Source: Diphasiastrum complanatum
Taxonomy: Eukaryota; Streptophyta; Lycopodiopsida; Lycopodiales; Lycopodiaceae
Direction: 5' to 3'
Assembly: GCA_029204225.1 (NCBI GenBank)
Contig: CM055092.1
Coordinates: 75,346,383-75,410,382, forward strand
Length of the DNA: 64,000 nucleotides
The notes under the pieces: model-generated
Told to the model about the DNA's origin: nothing
What the model saw: the letters and a program-made list of their open reading frames with translations, nothing else
The model's database searches: none
Program-made: the position numbers and the translations under genes
Shown here: in pieces, positions 34,631 through 46,414 of the stretch
How positions within the stretch are numbered: position 1 is the first letter of the stretch
Layout of the letters: every line of letters starts with the position of its first letter

Positions 34631-34918
34631 TAGGCTTGTCGGACCAGAAACTGGTCAAATCCGATAGAAATTGGTCAAATCTGGTCGATACCCCACAGAA
34701 CTTGGGAAGGAAGGTGGCTACAAGTTTGTGTGCTCGACACGAATTCACTGGATCAGTTGCAGTTCGATTCTAATGTCGTTTGCCTGAAAGCGCCCTTCGT
34801 GTCGGAAGGAACGCCATTAGGGCACAACGAACGGACAACTTTTTGGCATTCCCAAGAAGTGGTCCAGTATTGCCGAATGGAGTCCATTTTGTTTGCCGTC
34901 TATTCCATATTGTGCTGC

Positions 34919-35032
34919 ACGTGGAGACGAACCCACAACACCAAACCAGGTTCCAAACCATCCAGTATAAGCATATGTAAACTTCTGTCCAAGCCAATAA
35001 CTTTGAAAGTAGTACAGGGAAGCGTAAAGACA
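34919..35032 (+). repeat. direct repeat, copy 2 (partner 34519-34630)
   Basis: Diverged copy of the preceding segment, ending near the CA microsatellite at 35099. Confidence 0.75.
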
Positions 35033-35097
35033 TCAAGTTTTGGAGAAATCAATGCATGCACATGCACTGATATAGAGGCACACACAAGCACAAAAAT

Positions 35098-35098
<1 letters not shown>

Positions 35099-35141
<43 letters not shown>
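35099..35141. repeat. (CA)n microsatellite
   Basis: About 43 bp of CA followed by CGTGCGCGC. Confidence 0.95.
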
Positions 35142-35147
<6 letters not shown>

Positions 35148-35467
35148 GCCTGCCGTCAACGGGCATACTTTACACTCGGTGGACATATTCAGCCGCATAA
35201 GAAAACAATCCACAATCAGCCTCTTGCCATCGTCAAAAGCATCAATTGCTACCCAAAATGCCCTCCTGTCCAATACGCAAACCATCTACAATCGATGTCT
35301 GCCGACCAATATGCAAACCATCTACAATCAACGTCCGGCTGCCTATCAACAATGCGGACATACCCACTAGTATATATTAAAGATATATTAGAGAAAGGGT
35401 GTAAGGGTGTTGCTAACCCAATCTACTCTCCCTATGTCTCACCTAAACCCTACTCTTTGCTTATTTA
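35142..35467. repeat. short tandem duplication in non-coding sequence
   Basis: A 36-bp unit is repeated at about 35270 and 35306, sharing GCAAACCATCTACAATC. Otherwise nothing. Confidence 0.55.
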
Positions 35468-35569
35468 TACATACAATACATATGCACACACACACAAGTT
35501 TATTTTTTGACCACACATACACATACACATACACAAGCACATGCACATACACACATGCACATACACACC
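35468..35569. repeat. imperfect (ACAT/ACAC)n tract at a gypsy breakpoint
   Basis: About 100 bp of CACATACACA-type sequence, interrupted at 35497-35511. Recognisable gypsy integrase stops exactly at its right edge. Confidence 0.9.
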
Positions 35570-37534
35570 GGGCAGACATCACATGTCTGAATAAAATTTT
35601 CTGTGTCCTTATGAAGCGTAGGCCACCAACAACCGGATTGCAAAAGTTTGCGAACAGTAATACCTGTAGAGAAGTGTCCTCCACCCATGCCATCATGTGA
35701 AAACATGATTAAATTTGGTACTTCATGCGGTAAAACACATCTTCGTAAAATATTATCTGATCCACGACGATACAATTGTCTTACAATTAATTGATAAGGT
35801 TGAGCCTTATGAATCAATTGTCTTTTCTGTACTTTTGTCAAAGAGTCATTCGGTTGTCCTAGTATCAGGTACTCAACAATATATGCCACCCACTCAGGTA
35901 CTGCTTCAACATAGAACAACGCAGCATCTGGCAGTTCATCATCCACTTCAGTATTAACTGGTGCGGATTCAATTCGCGAAATGTGATCGGCTAGATAATG
36001 TTGCTTCTCCTTTCTGACCACAATTCAAAAGTCAAATTTAGTCAATAATAATAACCATCTTGCAATATGTCCAGTATTACACGTCTTATTTACCAAGTAA
36101 AGTAACGGTTGATGATCCGTATAAAATGTAAAGTGCGTTTCCATGAGGAAGTGACGAAATTTTCGAACAGAAAAAATCATGGCTAGCGCTTCACGTTCTG
36201 TTGTTGAATAATTTTTCTCTGGATCTATAAGTTGTCTGCTTGCAAATCGTATAGGATAATCCTTCTTATAGTCACCTGGCTGCATCAAAATTGATCCAAT
36301 AGCGTATTTTGAGACATCCGTATGAACATGAAACTCTAATGTCCAATCTGGAGAACGCAGTATTGGTGCTAAAGATAATGCTTTTTTTTTAACTTTTCAA
36401 AGGCTTCTAACACCTCTACTATCCAAATAGGAACAATAGTTAATTTGTATATAGGTCGTGCCCAATCCGCAAAGAAGATAATAAAAATTCGATAGTAGTT
36501 CGCATGACCCATAAACACATAAACTCGTCGAATTGTTGCTGGCAGTGGCAATTCCACAATAACTTTGATCCTAGAATAATCGGTGGCAATACCATGTCTT
36601 GATATCACATGTCCAAGCACCACTCCGTGAGAAACCCATATCTGGCATTTTTCTGGATTTAGAGAAATCTGATATTTGTGGCATCTTTCAAAGACTTTCT
36701 CCAATTGATCTAGGTGGTCTGTATCTGTACTATGAACTCCCAAGTCGTCCAAGTAAATTTTAAGAAATTTCTACAGATAATCTTTAAAGACAAATTGCAT
36801 TACTCTTTGGAATGAACTTGGTGCATTACAGAGTCCAAACGACATTACTTTGTAAGCATAGGTGCCCCATTCTGTTGCAAAAGCAATTTTGTGGCGATCG
36901 GCAAGTGCAATCTTAACCTGGTTGTAACCACTAAATCCATCCAGGAAACTATAAGCTTCCGTTCCAACAAGACGATCCAAAATGCTTTCAGTAAAAGGTA
37001 ACGAAAAGTGATCCTTCCGTGTCACTTTATTCAATGCTTTGAGATTCACACAGATTCGCAATTTCCCATTTTTCTTAGGAACAATGACAATCGGTGAAAT
37101 CCATTCGGTATGCTCGATCTCATAAATGAAATCGGCGTCAAGCAATCTCTGAAGTTCTTTCTTTATCAGATCTGCCACATTAGGATTACAATGATAGAAC
37201 TTTGTAACCTTTGGTACTGCATTAGGTACTAAAGGTATGGTATGTTCAATGACTGATGTCAGAATACCTTTCAAATCTTGATAAGTCCATGCAAAGCAAT
37301 CTTGATACTTATTAAGTAAAAACGGAGTGCTGGATACTGTTCAGGAGTAAGTTGTGATCCCACTTGTACAATCTTTTTCGGTTCTCCTGGTTCTGCAAGA
37401 TTCATTGGCTGCATCCTAGCTGGGCCATCGTAAACCTCTTTAGATTCTGGCATGTGTTCTTCAGGTTCACGATGTGCTTTAGGTAACATGATAACCACAT
37501 CATCCAGTGTATAACGTTTAAAATGCTCTGGCAT
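35570..37534 (-). pseudogene. Ty3/gypsy pol (RT, RNase H, integrase zinc finger), broken
   Basis: On the minus strand: a linker (37534 to about 37271), RT with WISPIVIVPKKNGKLRICVN, LDGFSGYNQVKIALADRHKI, FGLCNAPSSFQRVM and the catalytic YLDD (about 36745-36756), then RNase H (LIDPEKNYSTTEREALAMIF, FYTDHQPLLYLVNK), then the integrase H2C2 finger (GGGHFSTGITVRKLL, FIQTCDVC). The order RT-RNH-INT defines Ty3/gypsy. Lesions: TAG between FKDYL and KFLKIYLDD (near 36771), frameshifts between RT, RNase H and integrase, no clear protease. Integrase stops after the second Cys of the finger, at the microsatellite; the catalytic core and 3' LTR are gone. Confidence 0.9.
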
Positions 37535-37601
37535 ATCATATTGGACTACATTTGCTTGTTCTTTTTCGAAAGGACTTGTCTTGGATCTTCGTTTAGTCTT
37601 C

Positions 37602-39571
37602 TTAGCAGGAAATTGATCGTGGAGGTGATGACTTTCGGGATGATAAATCTTTCTTCACAGGTGAAGACTTCCTAGACGATGATGTCTTGCTGGAAATCTG
37701 ACTTGAAAAATTATTCTTGACTTTTCCTTTGTCTTTATCCAATAGAGGTGCTTTTGGCACCAACTTTAGAAACTCTCCCAATGAAATATTGACCTTGCTA
37801 GACAAAATATTCATGAGTAATTCTGTATGCGGTGCTTCCGGTTCAGTCATCTTGAAGAGTTCTTTGTGATGATGTAATTGATCATTCATATCCGTACGTA
37901 AATTTCTTGGAGGCTGCAATGGTGAAGACCGAACTTCAGCTGTTACTTTAGCAGCTTCAAGTTTCTCTTCTTCTTGTAGATGTTTAATCCATTGTCTCAT
38001 ATCCTGATATCTTCATTTTTTTGCACTAAGATTTGGATAGACTCCCGATGCTATTGGTGTATCGTTCAATGGTATAGAATTAGCATGTACTGAATCCACT
38101 ACTGGTTCTTTTTGCTTTTGTGCTCTGGTGACCACCATTAAGGGTGCACTTGGTTTATTCTGAGCTATTGATCATTGCTTGATTGTTATCAAATTTACAG
38201 GTGCTGTAGCTGGTGGTGGCTTCGGTCTTGCTGGACAGTCTTTATAGCAATGCCCATAGCCACAGTCACGACAGAATGGTACAAATTTTTCTTTATTTGG
38301 GCATTCTGCAACTCTGTGATTTTCTCCACATGCAAAGCATCCAAGTGGTGCTCTGGCCCAATGTTTCGAGGCTTGTTGTTGAGCGTCAGCATAAATGGCA
38401 TACTGTTCTGAAGATCCACCTTCCTGATCATTACCATAGCTCCATTACTCAGCACTTCCACAAGGTTATGGTTCCATCAAATTGGCAGGAGGAGCGGAGT
38501 GTTTTGGTGGGGCAAACAAAGCTAGATGTTCCGGGTATCCAAGAGTAGATTGTTGCAGTCTTGCTACTGGATTGTCTCCATACTGTGGATCTCGATATCC
38601 CATCTAGACATACCATTGCTGAATTATCCGAGGGTTGAAGTTGCAAAAGGCAGTCTCATGGTCAGGTGAATTACACAGATGGCAAACACTAATTTCCATT
38701 CGTTTTTTCAATTGAGGACACTCGTTCACCGTGTGATTTCTTGTACAAATAGAACACCAGACATTTTCCCTGGTAGGAAAAGTCTTTGCAAACTTCTCAG
38801 GTTCCTTGTTTGCTTCTTCATGGAAATTTTCCAATGCTTTGATCTTCTCATCAAACTACAACTTTTTCATCTGTTTCTGCTGGGTCTTCCCAAGTTTCTC
38901 GAACTCATTGAGCATCATTTCTGCAGTAGCATTGGCATTCGTTGATGCAATAGCGGTGGATGTCGTAGTAGTCTGCCCTGCTGTATAAGGCAACATACTG
39001 ACATTCGGCTCATCATCTGAATCTTCGTCCTCTTCCCGAATTGCATCGTCCATCGCATTTTGCAAAAGTGCGTATTCATTATGGCGTTTCAGCTCACGTC
39101 TGATCCGTTTAGGTAGACCTGACAAAAATCACATAATCATGGCATTTTCATTAATCAGCTCAGGCTCACATTCAGATCTAAGACGTTTCACTCTTTCGAT
39201 GTAATCTTGAACCATTTCCCGCTTTCCCATTAAATGTTACTTAAAAGTAGGAAAGGGTCTTCCATAAACTTCCGCAGTTTGAACCGTGTGATAAGGGCTT
39301 GTTTAACAACCTCCCAATCTGTACGTTCAGTTTCGTCTTGGTTATAGTACCAATCTTGTGCTGCGCCTGTTAAGGCCATAGGAAACAAGTTAAGTTTATT
39401 TTGAGGATAAATCTCACCATAGACCTCACAAGATTCAGCATAGATCTGAAGAAATCTAACTGGATCTGTTAGTCCATTATATTTGGGTAGATCCAATCGG
39501 GGTGCTTTTCTAACAATAATTGGATTGACCTCCTGTGGAGCACCTCCAGGAGCAGCTCCAGGGGCAACCAT
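37602..39571 (-). pseudogene. Ty3/gypsy gag and spacer, broken
   Basis: Start ATG at 39569-39571. The capsid region reads VRKAPRLDLPKYNGLTDPVR, ALTGAAQDWYYNQDETERTD and ITRFKLRKFM, typical of retrotrans_gag. After a frameshift come SGLPKRIRRELKRHNEY, then two Cys/His knuckles (WCSICTRNHTVNECPQLKKR and VCHLCNSPDHETAFC, 38834-38604) and a third Cys-rich block in another frame near 38230-38310. A Ser/Lys-rich spacer (38000-37602) leads to pol. At least four frame changes are needed to read it through. Confidence 0.85.
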
Positions 39572-40761
39572 CTTTACAAATTTAGATCAAATCAATAATG
39601 AGATTGGATATAGATTTTTTCAAAAAACTATCTCAGATTAGATCTGCTAGCTCTATTCCACTTTTCAAGAATCAGATTCCATATGATGAAAAACTACCCA
39701 AAATTCAATCAAACGATACTTCTCAAAAATGATAAATCTCTCAGAGTCCAATTTAGAATATATAAGATTTGACCCAAATTTTGACAGAGACTTGATCTGA
39801 GAAATCAGAAACTAAAAATAGGACTGGCAAAGGTTGCCTCGGCGAAGGTTCAACAGTGCTATTTTGGGATAAAAACTCTCTGAACACTTTTCTGGCAATT
39901 TCTTGGGAAATAACCTTCGTCGACTTCTCAGATGGAAGATCTGACACAAATAAATCTATGGACAATCGGACGAAGGTTCTTGGCACAAAAAAATACAGTT
40001 TTTGTAATCTAACGAGGATAAAAATCAAGATTTTTTGTGATCTGATCAAGAAGAATCTTCGTCGAACTCAAAAATAGTAGTTTACTATAGATAGAATGTT
40101 CTGGAAACTCGGCGAAGGTTCTGGCAAAGGATCAAGAGTAATACTGATAAATTTGCAAAAAAGTGACTTTTATGACAAAAATATGACAATATGACAACTT
40201 ATCTTCCAAAAAACTTTTTATTTTTGGTATTTTTTTCACCGACCTGGCAGCAGATAGATCTGAATCACATCTAAGCACAGTGGATCAGGCGAAGGTTCTT
40301 TTTCTGTATTTTTTAGGGTTTTGATAATTTTTGTGTTTTTTTTTTGTTTTTCTGATGTTTTTGGAAATCTGCTGGGAATTAATCTTCGGCCTTCAAACTG
40401 AAGGTTCTGTAAACAAAACCAAAGGTGTCTGAACGGCGAAGGTTTCCTGAAAGAGGGTAAAAATTTCTGAGCTCTGATGACGCTTTTTGTCTCTTTTTGA
40501 CCAAATTTGACAGATTTGACTGATTTTTGTTATTTTCTCTGATATCTCAGATCCAAATGGATCTTAAGATTGGTGATCTGAATAGCTTTTCCTGTTTAAT
40601 AATCAGATTAGATTTTAAACAAACAAATCCACTCAAATCTAGCAAAATCAATTCCAAGCTAATCCTACAATGCAGATTTAACACTATTCATGCCACGACA
40701 AGATGCCTAATGCAAGCTAACCATCAACCAAACATGCTGCAAACTAAAAAATTGGTGTAGC
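39572..40761 (-). repeat. gypsy leader with GCGAAGGTTC words
   Basis: The 1.2-kb untranslated leader between primer site and gag has no reading frame. GCGAAGGTTC or GAAGGTTC recurs on the plus strand at about 39843, 39972, 40112, 40290, 40401 and 40437 (the last GCGAAGGTTTC). Confidence 0.55.
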
Positions 40762-40779
40762 TCCCCGGCAACGGCGCCA
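40762..40779 (-). other. gypsy primer-binding site (tRNA-Asp type)
   Basis: The minus strand reads TGGCGCCGTTGCCGGGGA, the standard primer site of Tat/Athila-like gypsy elements. It fixes the 5' LTR border at 40784. Confidence 0.9.
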
Positions 40780-40783
40780 AAAT

Positions 40784-41120
40784 TGTAGTGGGTTTCTTTC
40801 CTTGCCTAACCTGAATCCAAGATCTAGTCAATCTAGCATCAAAGAGACGGAGTTAGTTGTCACGCGGAGGTTCGTTCCTATGAGAGCGATAGTATAGTTC
40901 AGATTTCAACATGAATGGAGGATCTAACACTAACATCCATTAAAACTACATTCATTAACCCTAAATCCACAACAATGATAGAAACTTACTCTTCTCTCTC
41001 TCCCTTTCTCTCTCACAAAAAGCATAAGAAATAACAATCCCAATAATGATCAGATCCAACAATTAGCAAAATCCAAAGAAAGCATGAGAAATGGAGGAGA
41101 AGAGAGGAAGATCAAGGACA
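40784..41120 (-). mobile_element. gypsy 5' LTR, truncated
   Basis: The LTR begins TGTAGTGGG on the plus strand next to the primer site and can be followed about 335 bp before it runs into an ACAT microsatellite. No matching 3' LTR was found on the integrase side. Confidence 0.6.
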
Positions 41121-41211
41121 TTCATACACATCAGACACACATATACACATGCATACACATACACACCGATACAAATACATATTTACATACACATATACAC
41201 ACATACACACA
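41121..41211. repeat. imperfect (ACACAT)n tract between gypsy LTR and copia
   Basis: About 90 bp of CACATACACA-type sequence. It forms the boundary of a gypsy LTR on its left and of a copia integrase on its right. Confidence 0.9.
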
Positions 41212-41216
41212 GATAT

Positions 41217-42452
41217 AGTGCATTGTGAGGTAATCTATTGCACAAATAGTTTGCACAATTAATTGCTTCACCCCAATATTCAATAGGCAAAGAAGCTTCA
41301 ACTCGGATTGCTTTAGCACATTCACATAAAGATCGATTTTGTCTCTCAGCAACTCCATTTTGAGATGGAGAATAAGCACAAGAAAACACTCTCTTTATTC
41401 CTTCACATTCACAATATTCATAAAACTTGTTGGAGATGTATTCACCTCCTCCATCACATCTTAAAGCTTTAACTTTGAAAGAAAACTGTTTCTCAACATA
41501 AGCTTTGAAGATTAGAAAGTGATCAAATGCCATAGCTTTTGAAGAAAGTAGATACAACCAACTATATCTTGTAAAGTCATCAATAAAGGTGACAAAACAT
41601 GTTGCACCACCAATACTTTTAGAAGAAGAAAAATGAACATCCGAGTGTATAAGCTCCAAAGGATGAGTAGTCTTGATAAAAGACTTTTGATATGGCTTTC
41701 TATGTGATTTTGCAATAGCACAAGCCTCACAAGGCTTGATATTTTTGGAAAATGATTTTGGAAGGCCAAACAGCCTTATCTTTCTTGACCGTAGAAGACA
41801 TAGATTTAAAGTTAGGATGCCCCAACCTTCTATGCCACAGCTCCTCCTTAGATAAAAGAGCAACTTCACAAAAGTTTGCATTCTCAGAAGAATTCAACTT
41901 GAAAATTCCACCATATCTAGATCCATTAGCTAGGACCTCATCATTTTTCTTGATAAAGCAAGTATTGGAGTTGAACTTTACATCACAACCACTATCAAGC
42001 AACTTTCCAACACTAATCAAGTTCTTTGTAAGTTTAGGAATAAAAAGAACATTGGAAAGTGCAAGAACTTTAGAAGAAGCAAGTTTCAATGGAATGTTGC
42101 CAATTCCTTCAATAGAACACTCATGATCATTTGCAGTATAAATAGATCTCTTAAGTCCTTTGTAAGGTACAATTGAGTCAAAAGACTCCTTTGAACAACA
42201 CATATGTGAAGAAGCTCCACTATCTATGTACCAAGCTCCATCTTTCTTGAAAGGTGATGAAGAAAAAGTTGACACCATGAGTGATCCTTCTCCATCACTT
42301 GCAACAAAATCTTCTTCAATCTCTTTGGAGAGATTTGCTTGCTTGAGTTGGTTTTTCTGTTTGAAGCAATTAGAGGCATAGTGCCCCTTCTTGCCACAAA
42401 AGAAACACTTGACTTTCTTCTTCTTGGTCTTTGAAGTAGAAGGATTGGACAA
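41217..42452 (-). pseudogene. copia gag zinc knuckle, protease and integrase, broken
   Basis: On the minus strand: zinc knuckle CFFCGKKGHYASNC, protease WYIDSGASSHMC (catalytic D-S-G), LWHRRLGHPNFKSM pre-integrase motif, then after a frameshift near 41740-41800 the integrase CEACAIAKSHRKPY, ELIHSDVHF, FIDDFTRYSWLYLL, LRCDGGGEYISNKF and SQNGVAERQNR. It ends YLCNRLPHNAL at about 41217, exactly where the ACAT tract begins. RT and RNase H are absent. The gag N-terminus upstream of 42452 is not recognisable. Confidence 0.9.
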
Positions 42453-43167
42453 TAATATGTTTAAGCTTGTTCCAATCAGACTTAATGTTGCTGCTCTCTT
42501 TCACTATAGGTATTTTCAAGGATGTGCTACCTTCCTATGTGAAAAACTTGCAATTGTATTTGAGATGGATCTCAAATATTTCACAAAACAAGATTTTCTA
42601 GATTAGACACTCAAAATGAATTGAGGTTTGAATCCTACTTTTGGCATGTGTGAAATGCTTCAAAAGAAAGCACTAATGATACTCAGAAGACTCAAAGGTG
42701 TTCAATTAACATCAAACTTAGTCTTGATCTTCAGTGTCTTGTGTAGGATGCTCAAAACAATGGATTCAGAACAAAGCAAGATTGAATTAAATCAAAAAGT
42801 GGTCACTCGGATTTTGGACCTCTCCCTATCCACTTTAAGAGCTTATAACTCTTGATAGACACATCAGATTGATTTGGTATCAATTTCTATGGAAAGTACA
42901 CTTCATAAATTTTCCATCAAGCTATAAGACCATTATCTTTGGATCAACTAGCAAGGAAATAGAAGGGACTGAAAATCTTTGGTTTTCACATGTGCGGTAT
43001 TCTAGAATTCCATACTACACTTTTCAGACCTGAAAATTCAGTTTCAATCCAATTTGGTCCAAACACTTTTCAGAGAAAGGTAAAGAAAAGTGAATAACTG
43101 TTTTTTTGCTTGAATTAGCTCTCAAATTCTTGTACAATCAGAGATGTTAGCATGCAAAGCTCAATTT
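42453..43167 (-). other. copia leader and lost gag N-terminus
   Basis: This stretch lies between the copia primer site and the zinc knuckle. A gag of normal length would need about 250 codons here, but no frame fits, so most of gag is deleted or decayed. Confidence 0.45.
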
Positions 43168-43180
43168 GGCTCTGATACCA
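43168..43180 (-). other. copia primer-binding site
   Basis: The minus strand reads TGGTATCAGAGCC immediately after an LTR ending TTTTGTCA. Confidence 0.85.
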
Positions 43181-43973
43181 TGACAAAATTTCCAGAATTC
43201 TCACACGTGTGGGAATGATCCACAAGTATGATAGATCTTATTAAGCTTTATGATTAGCACAATAACCTGATTCTAGATTGAATAGCAAGATCTAGTACAG
43301 AATTTATGGTTTAACCACAATCTAGCATGCTAAGAATCAGATAATGATAGCTTGAATTACAAATGCGCAAAAGTACAAGACTTTAGTGTAAAAGCATTAT
43401 CCTCAACATGAGTTAGAGAGAGAAAGAGAGAGAGATATTCAAGCAAAAATGGTGTAGATCCAAAATGGCATGGAATAGCTACAAAGCTTTGGTTCTTCAT
43501 AAAAAATTATGAGAATGGCTACACATATTTATGGAGTTTGAGGTAGCTCGAGGTAGAACCACATCCATCCACCTTTCAATCACATCTAAAGTGAAAACTA
43601 GAGTCTAAGTGACATTTTTCACATCTCATGCATGTATCTCTACCTATTTTTACCAAGTGTCCTACTTCTAACTAGAATTGTACAAATAATCATGCATGTG
43701 TCCATTTCACTTTGTGCATGCCTTGCATGTCACTATGGATCACTTACAATAAATGCATGTGATATGCCACAAGTTTCTACAAGCATATTAATGCTATTTC
43801 TACGTCTACAATCTATATGCAAGTTGTATTCAACCAACTAGATATGACAAATCCATATAGCTCGAATTCTGTCTAGGCCAAATTTGGCATTTACATTTAT
43901 GAACCAACATACTTGCATAGTACAAAGTTTGTAGCAAGCCTAAGTCAAGATAGATGATTTGTCAATTTCAACA
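43181..43973 (-). mobile_element. copia 5' LTR, about 793 bp
   Basis: One border is fixed by the primer site. The other is placed where the minus strand reads TGTTGAAATTGACAAATC (43973), a typical copia LTR start. The LTR thus begins TG and ends CA. There is no partner 3' LTR, because the element is cut off in integrase. Confidence 0.6.
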
Positions 43974-44135
43974 TCACATGTCAAGTCAAAAGGGGTAATA
44001 ATTGAGTCATATGAATACCACGTGGCATCATCCGGTAATGACATGTGTCACACGTCACATGGGATAATAATGAAGTCATCATTAGTCGTACAAAAGAACA
44101 TGTGGCATCATTCGGTAATGACATGTGTCCTACCA
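43974..44135. repeat. tandem duplication of about 80 bp
   Basis: Two copies sharing GTGGCATCAT(C/T)CGGTAATGAC then ATGTGTC, next to the copia LTR. Confidence 0.7.
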
Positions 44136-44478
44136 CCAACTTTCGCACGTGTGGATGAATCGACCATATAAGATTGTCGTAAACGCTCATTTTTTATTGC
44201 CAAAAATTTTGCTTTGTGTGATATCGCACTCGAGCGAGCCCTTTGCCATCCGCCACCATACAAATGCCCACCAATTGCGCACCACTTGATATCGCTTTCG
44301 AGCGCAACGCCTCCTTTAGATTTTTTTTGGTCTAACCTTCTGCACTCAAGAACGGTATCATCCTCCCGATATAGTTATCAAGCGCACTTTTGTGTATATA
44401 TTTTTTTGTTGTTGCTTATTGCGCTCGAAAGCAATATTTGGTTTTTTGATCTGTTTTTTATTTTTCCTGTGAATAATG

Positions 44479-44905
44479 ATGGCCCATGTCAAGTCCACAG
44501 CCCATCGACGTAGCATTGTCCAACTCTCCTCTGCCTGTATTCCCCTTGGTACTAGTCGTCATCGTAAGCGGAAGTAGGTCTGGTTGAGTGAGATTAGGAA
44601 ACTACAAAGATTCACTGAACTGTTCATTCCTAAGGCTCCTTTCAGCCGATCTGTTAGAAATGTCACACTGTCCGTTGCATGTAAGATTCACTGCTATTGC
44701 CATGTAGGCCCTGCAAGGTGCTGCAGAGGATTACCTAGCCCAGTTTTTTGAGGATTTTTGACTCTTAGTCGTGCACGGTAAATGTGTTACCATCATGCCT
44801 AAGAATTTTGTAATCCTCAAAAAACTTCGGGCGCACTATTCAAATCAACAACAGCACCTCAAGGGAACTGCCTTTGGACAGGACAAATATGCCCACCATC
44901 TATAG
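44479..44905 (+). pseudogene. CENH3-like histone H3 pseudogene, intronless
   Basis: From the ATG at 44479 the frame reads MAHVKSTAHRRS, SRHRKRK (then TAG), LSEIRKLQRFTELFIPKAPF and SRSVRNVT. A frame change then gives ALQGAAEDYLAQFFEDF (TGA) and VVHGKCVTIMPKNFVILKKL, ending at TAG 44903. These are the H3 N-terminus, alpha-N/alpha-1 helices and the C-terminal half of the histone fold (ALQEAAEDYL, VTIMPKD). IPKAPF and EDYL, with a short divergent N-tail, fit centromeric CENH3 better than canonical H3 (IRKLPF, EAYL). At least two stops and one frameshift make it non-functional. No intron is visible, unlike plant CENH3 genes, so a retroposed copy is plausible. The frame extends about 20 codons past the usual H3 end. 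Confidence 0.72.
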
Positions 44906-44969
44906 GAGGAAAAAGAAGTAGCCACGTCCTTTTAAAGCCGGATTTTGTAGGCCAACTACTTAAGCTCCT

Positions 44970-46414
44970 CCTAGAGTTATTCCAGCCAAGCTCCCCCGCA
45001 TCGTCCTCTCCACCCCTTCAGAGTCTTTAGAATCTAAATTAGATTCACAATCACCCTCCCCTCCTCGTATTGTTGTTCAGGCTACTCAAAAGGTTTCTTC
45101 TCCCAAGCAGGAGATAACCCAAGAGGAACTTGACAACATTGCGATGAAATCTGTAGATATTGTCTCCTCCTCCCTCTCGGCTCCTATATATTCTCTTTTT
45201 GTTAGAATCCTCTACAATCCTAGGTGGGTGTTCTTTCTTAATTTTGATTACTATAACGAGTACGAAGCCTATTTAGCCAGCAGGATTGATCTTCTCGGCA
45301 AGTATTTTGATTTTTTTCTTCCAGATTCTCAGAAAAGCTTTCGAATGGGTCCCAAATTTTGTGAAGAATTAAAAAATAAAACAACTGAGATTTCAGACAC
45401 AATTGTTGAAACTGGTCAAACAAATTTGCAGAGAAAAATCAGTCTCAATTCCCTGAGACATTTTTGTAGTGAGTGTTTTTTTTATGTCGGCAGTAAAGGC
45501 AAAGGAGGCCGATTTTAAAATGGTTGTATACTTCATCGAATGTAGCCATGTGGAAAAATTTTATTTGATTCCTTATGAAAATAAGTAAGTCTTTTTACTT
45601 GAGAAATATTTGTCTTTCAATTTGATCTTATATGAGCTCACTAATTTCTTTTACAAATTGCAGCCGACATTGGAGCCTCAACATTCTCTCTTTAAAAGTC
45701 AATAGAAAAGTAGTATCAAATTTTTTATGTGAGAATAAAAATTCAACCGACAACACACATAAAGATTTTGATTCTTTGCTTCCCTTAGCCATCCAGCATA
45801 TACCAACAACCGCCAATTCAATTGGCTATATACAAATAAAATTTGTCTGGGTAAACATTATTGCTAATCATATAATTCTAAGGACATAAGTTTTGTATCT
45901 TTTTGAGAAGAGAATATTTTTCAGAATGTTACTTTTCTTTCAATATATATAGTCTGTACAACATAGGAATTCATTCGATTGTGCATGGTTCATTTTGTAC
46001 AATACAAAGTTATTTTTTGAGTGGTATAATCTTCAAGTGGAGGTTGATCTTAATAAGTTAATATTTTTTTTTTCTAATTTAGAATTAATACATCTATTCG
46101 TTTGATTTTTTCTAAATTTTTAGTTTTTATTTCTTTAGTGTCATTTTTAGAAAGTTACTTATCCATCTTGTTGTCAATGACAGTTCACTATCAAACCATA
46201 CAACCCCAATGAAGTGTATAGATTGCAACAAGAGCTGATTAAGATTTTTGTTACAAATGGCAAAATTTTTGTTTTTGAAATTGACAGCCCCAAGGGTGAT
46301 ACGAAAAAGTCACCCCTGCTCTGACAGCCTTTCAGGTTGCTCAAGACATTATTATTTATGATCACTGGGGTATACAAGTCCTTCCCAATGAAGAGGAAGC
46401 ACAACTATCAAGAT
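44970..46414 (+). pseudogene. unrecognised spliced gene, frameshifted
   Basis: Exon A (44970-45584) reads PPRVIPAKLPRIVLSTPSES, EITQEELDNIAMKSVDIVSS, LGKYFDFFLPDSQKSFRMGP, then after a slip in the T-run near 45476-45483 ADFKMVVYFIECSHVEKFYL. Its GTAAGT donor and an ATTGCAG acceptor lead into exon B (45664-45850, NRHWSLNILSLKVNRKVV), which ends in phase at TGG/GTAAAC. Exon C (46184-46414) continues FTIKPYNPNEVYRLQQELIK, then shifts frame to ALTAFQVAQDIIIYDHWGIQ and stops at TAG. Consistent phases across two introns show it was once a real gene. IPYENNRHWSLNIL weakly recalls the His-Trp block of C48 (Ulp1) proteases, but the Asp and Cys motifs are not convincing. No start codon is certain. Confidence 0.5.
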
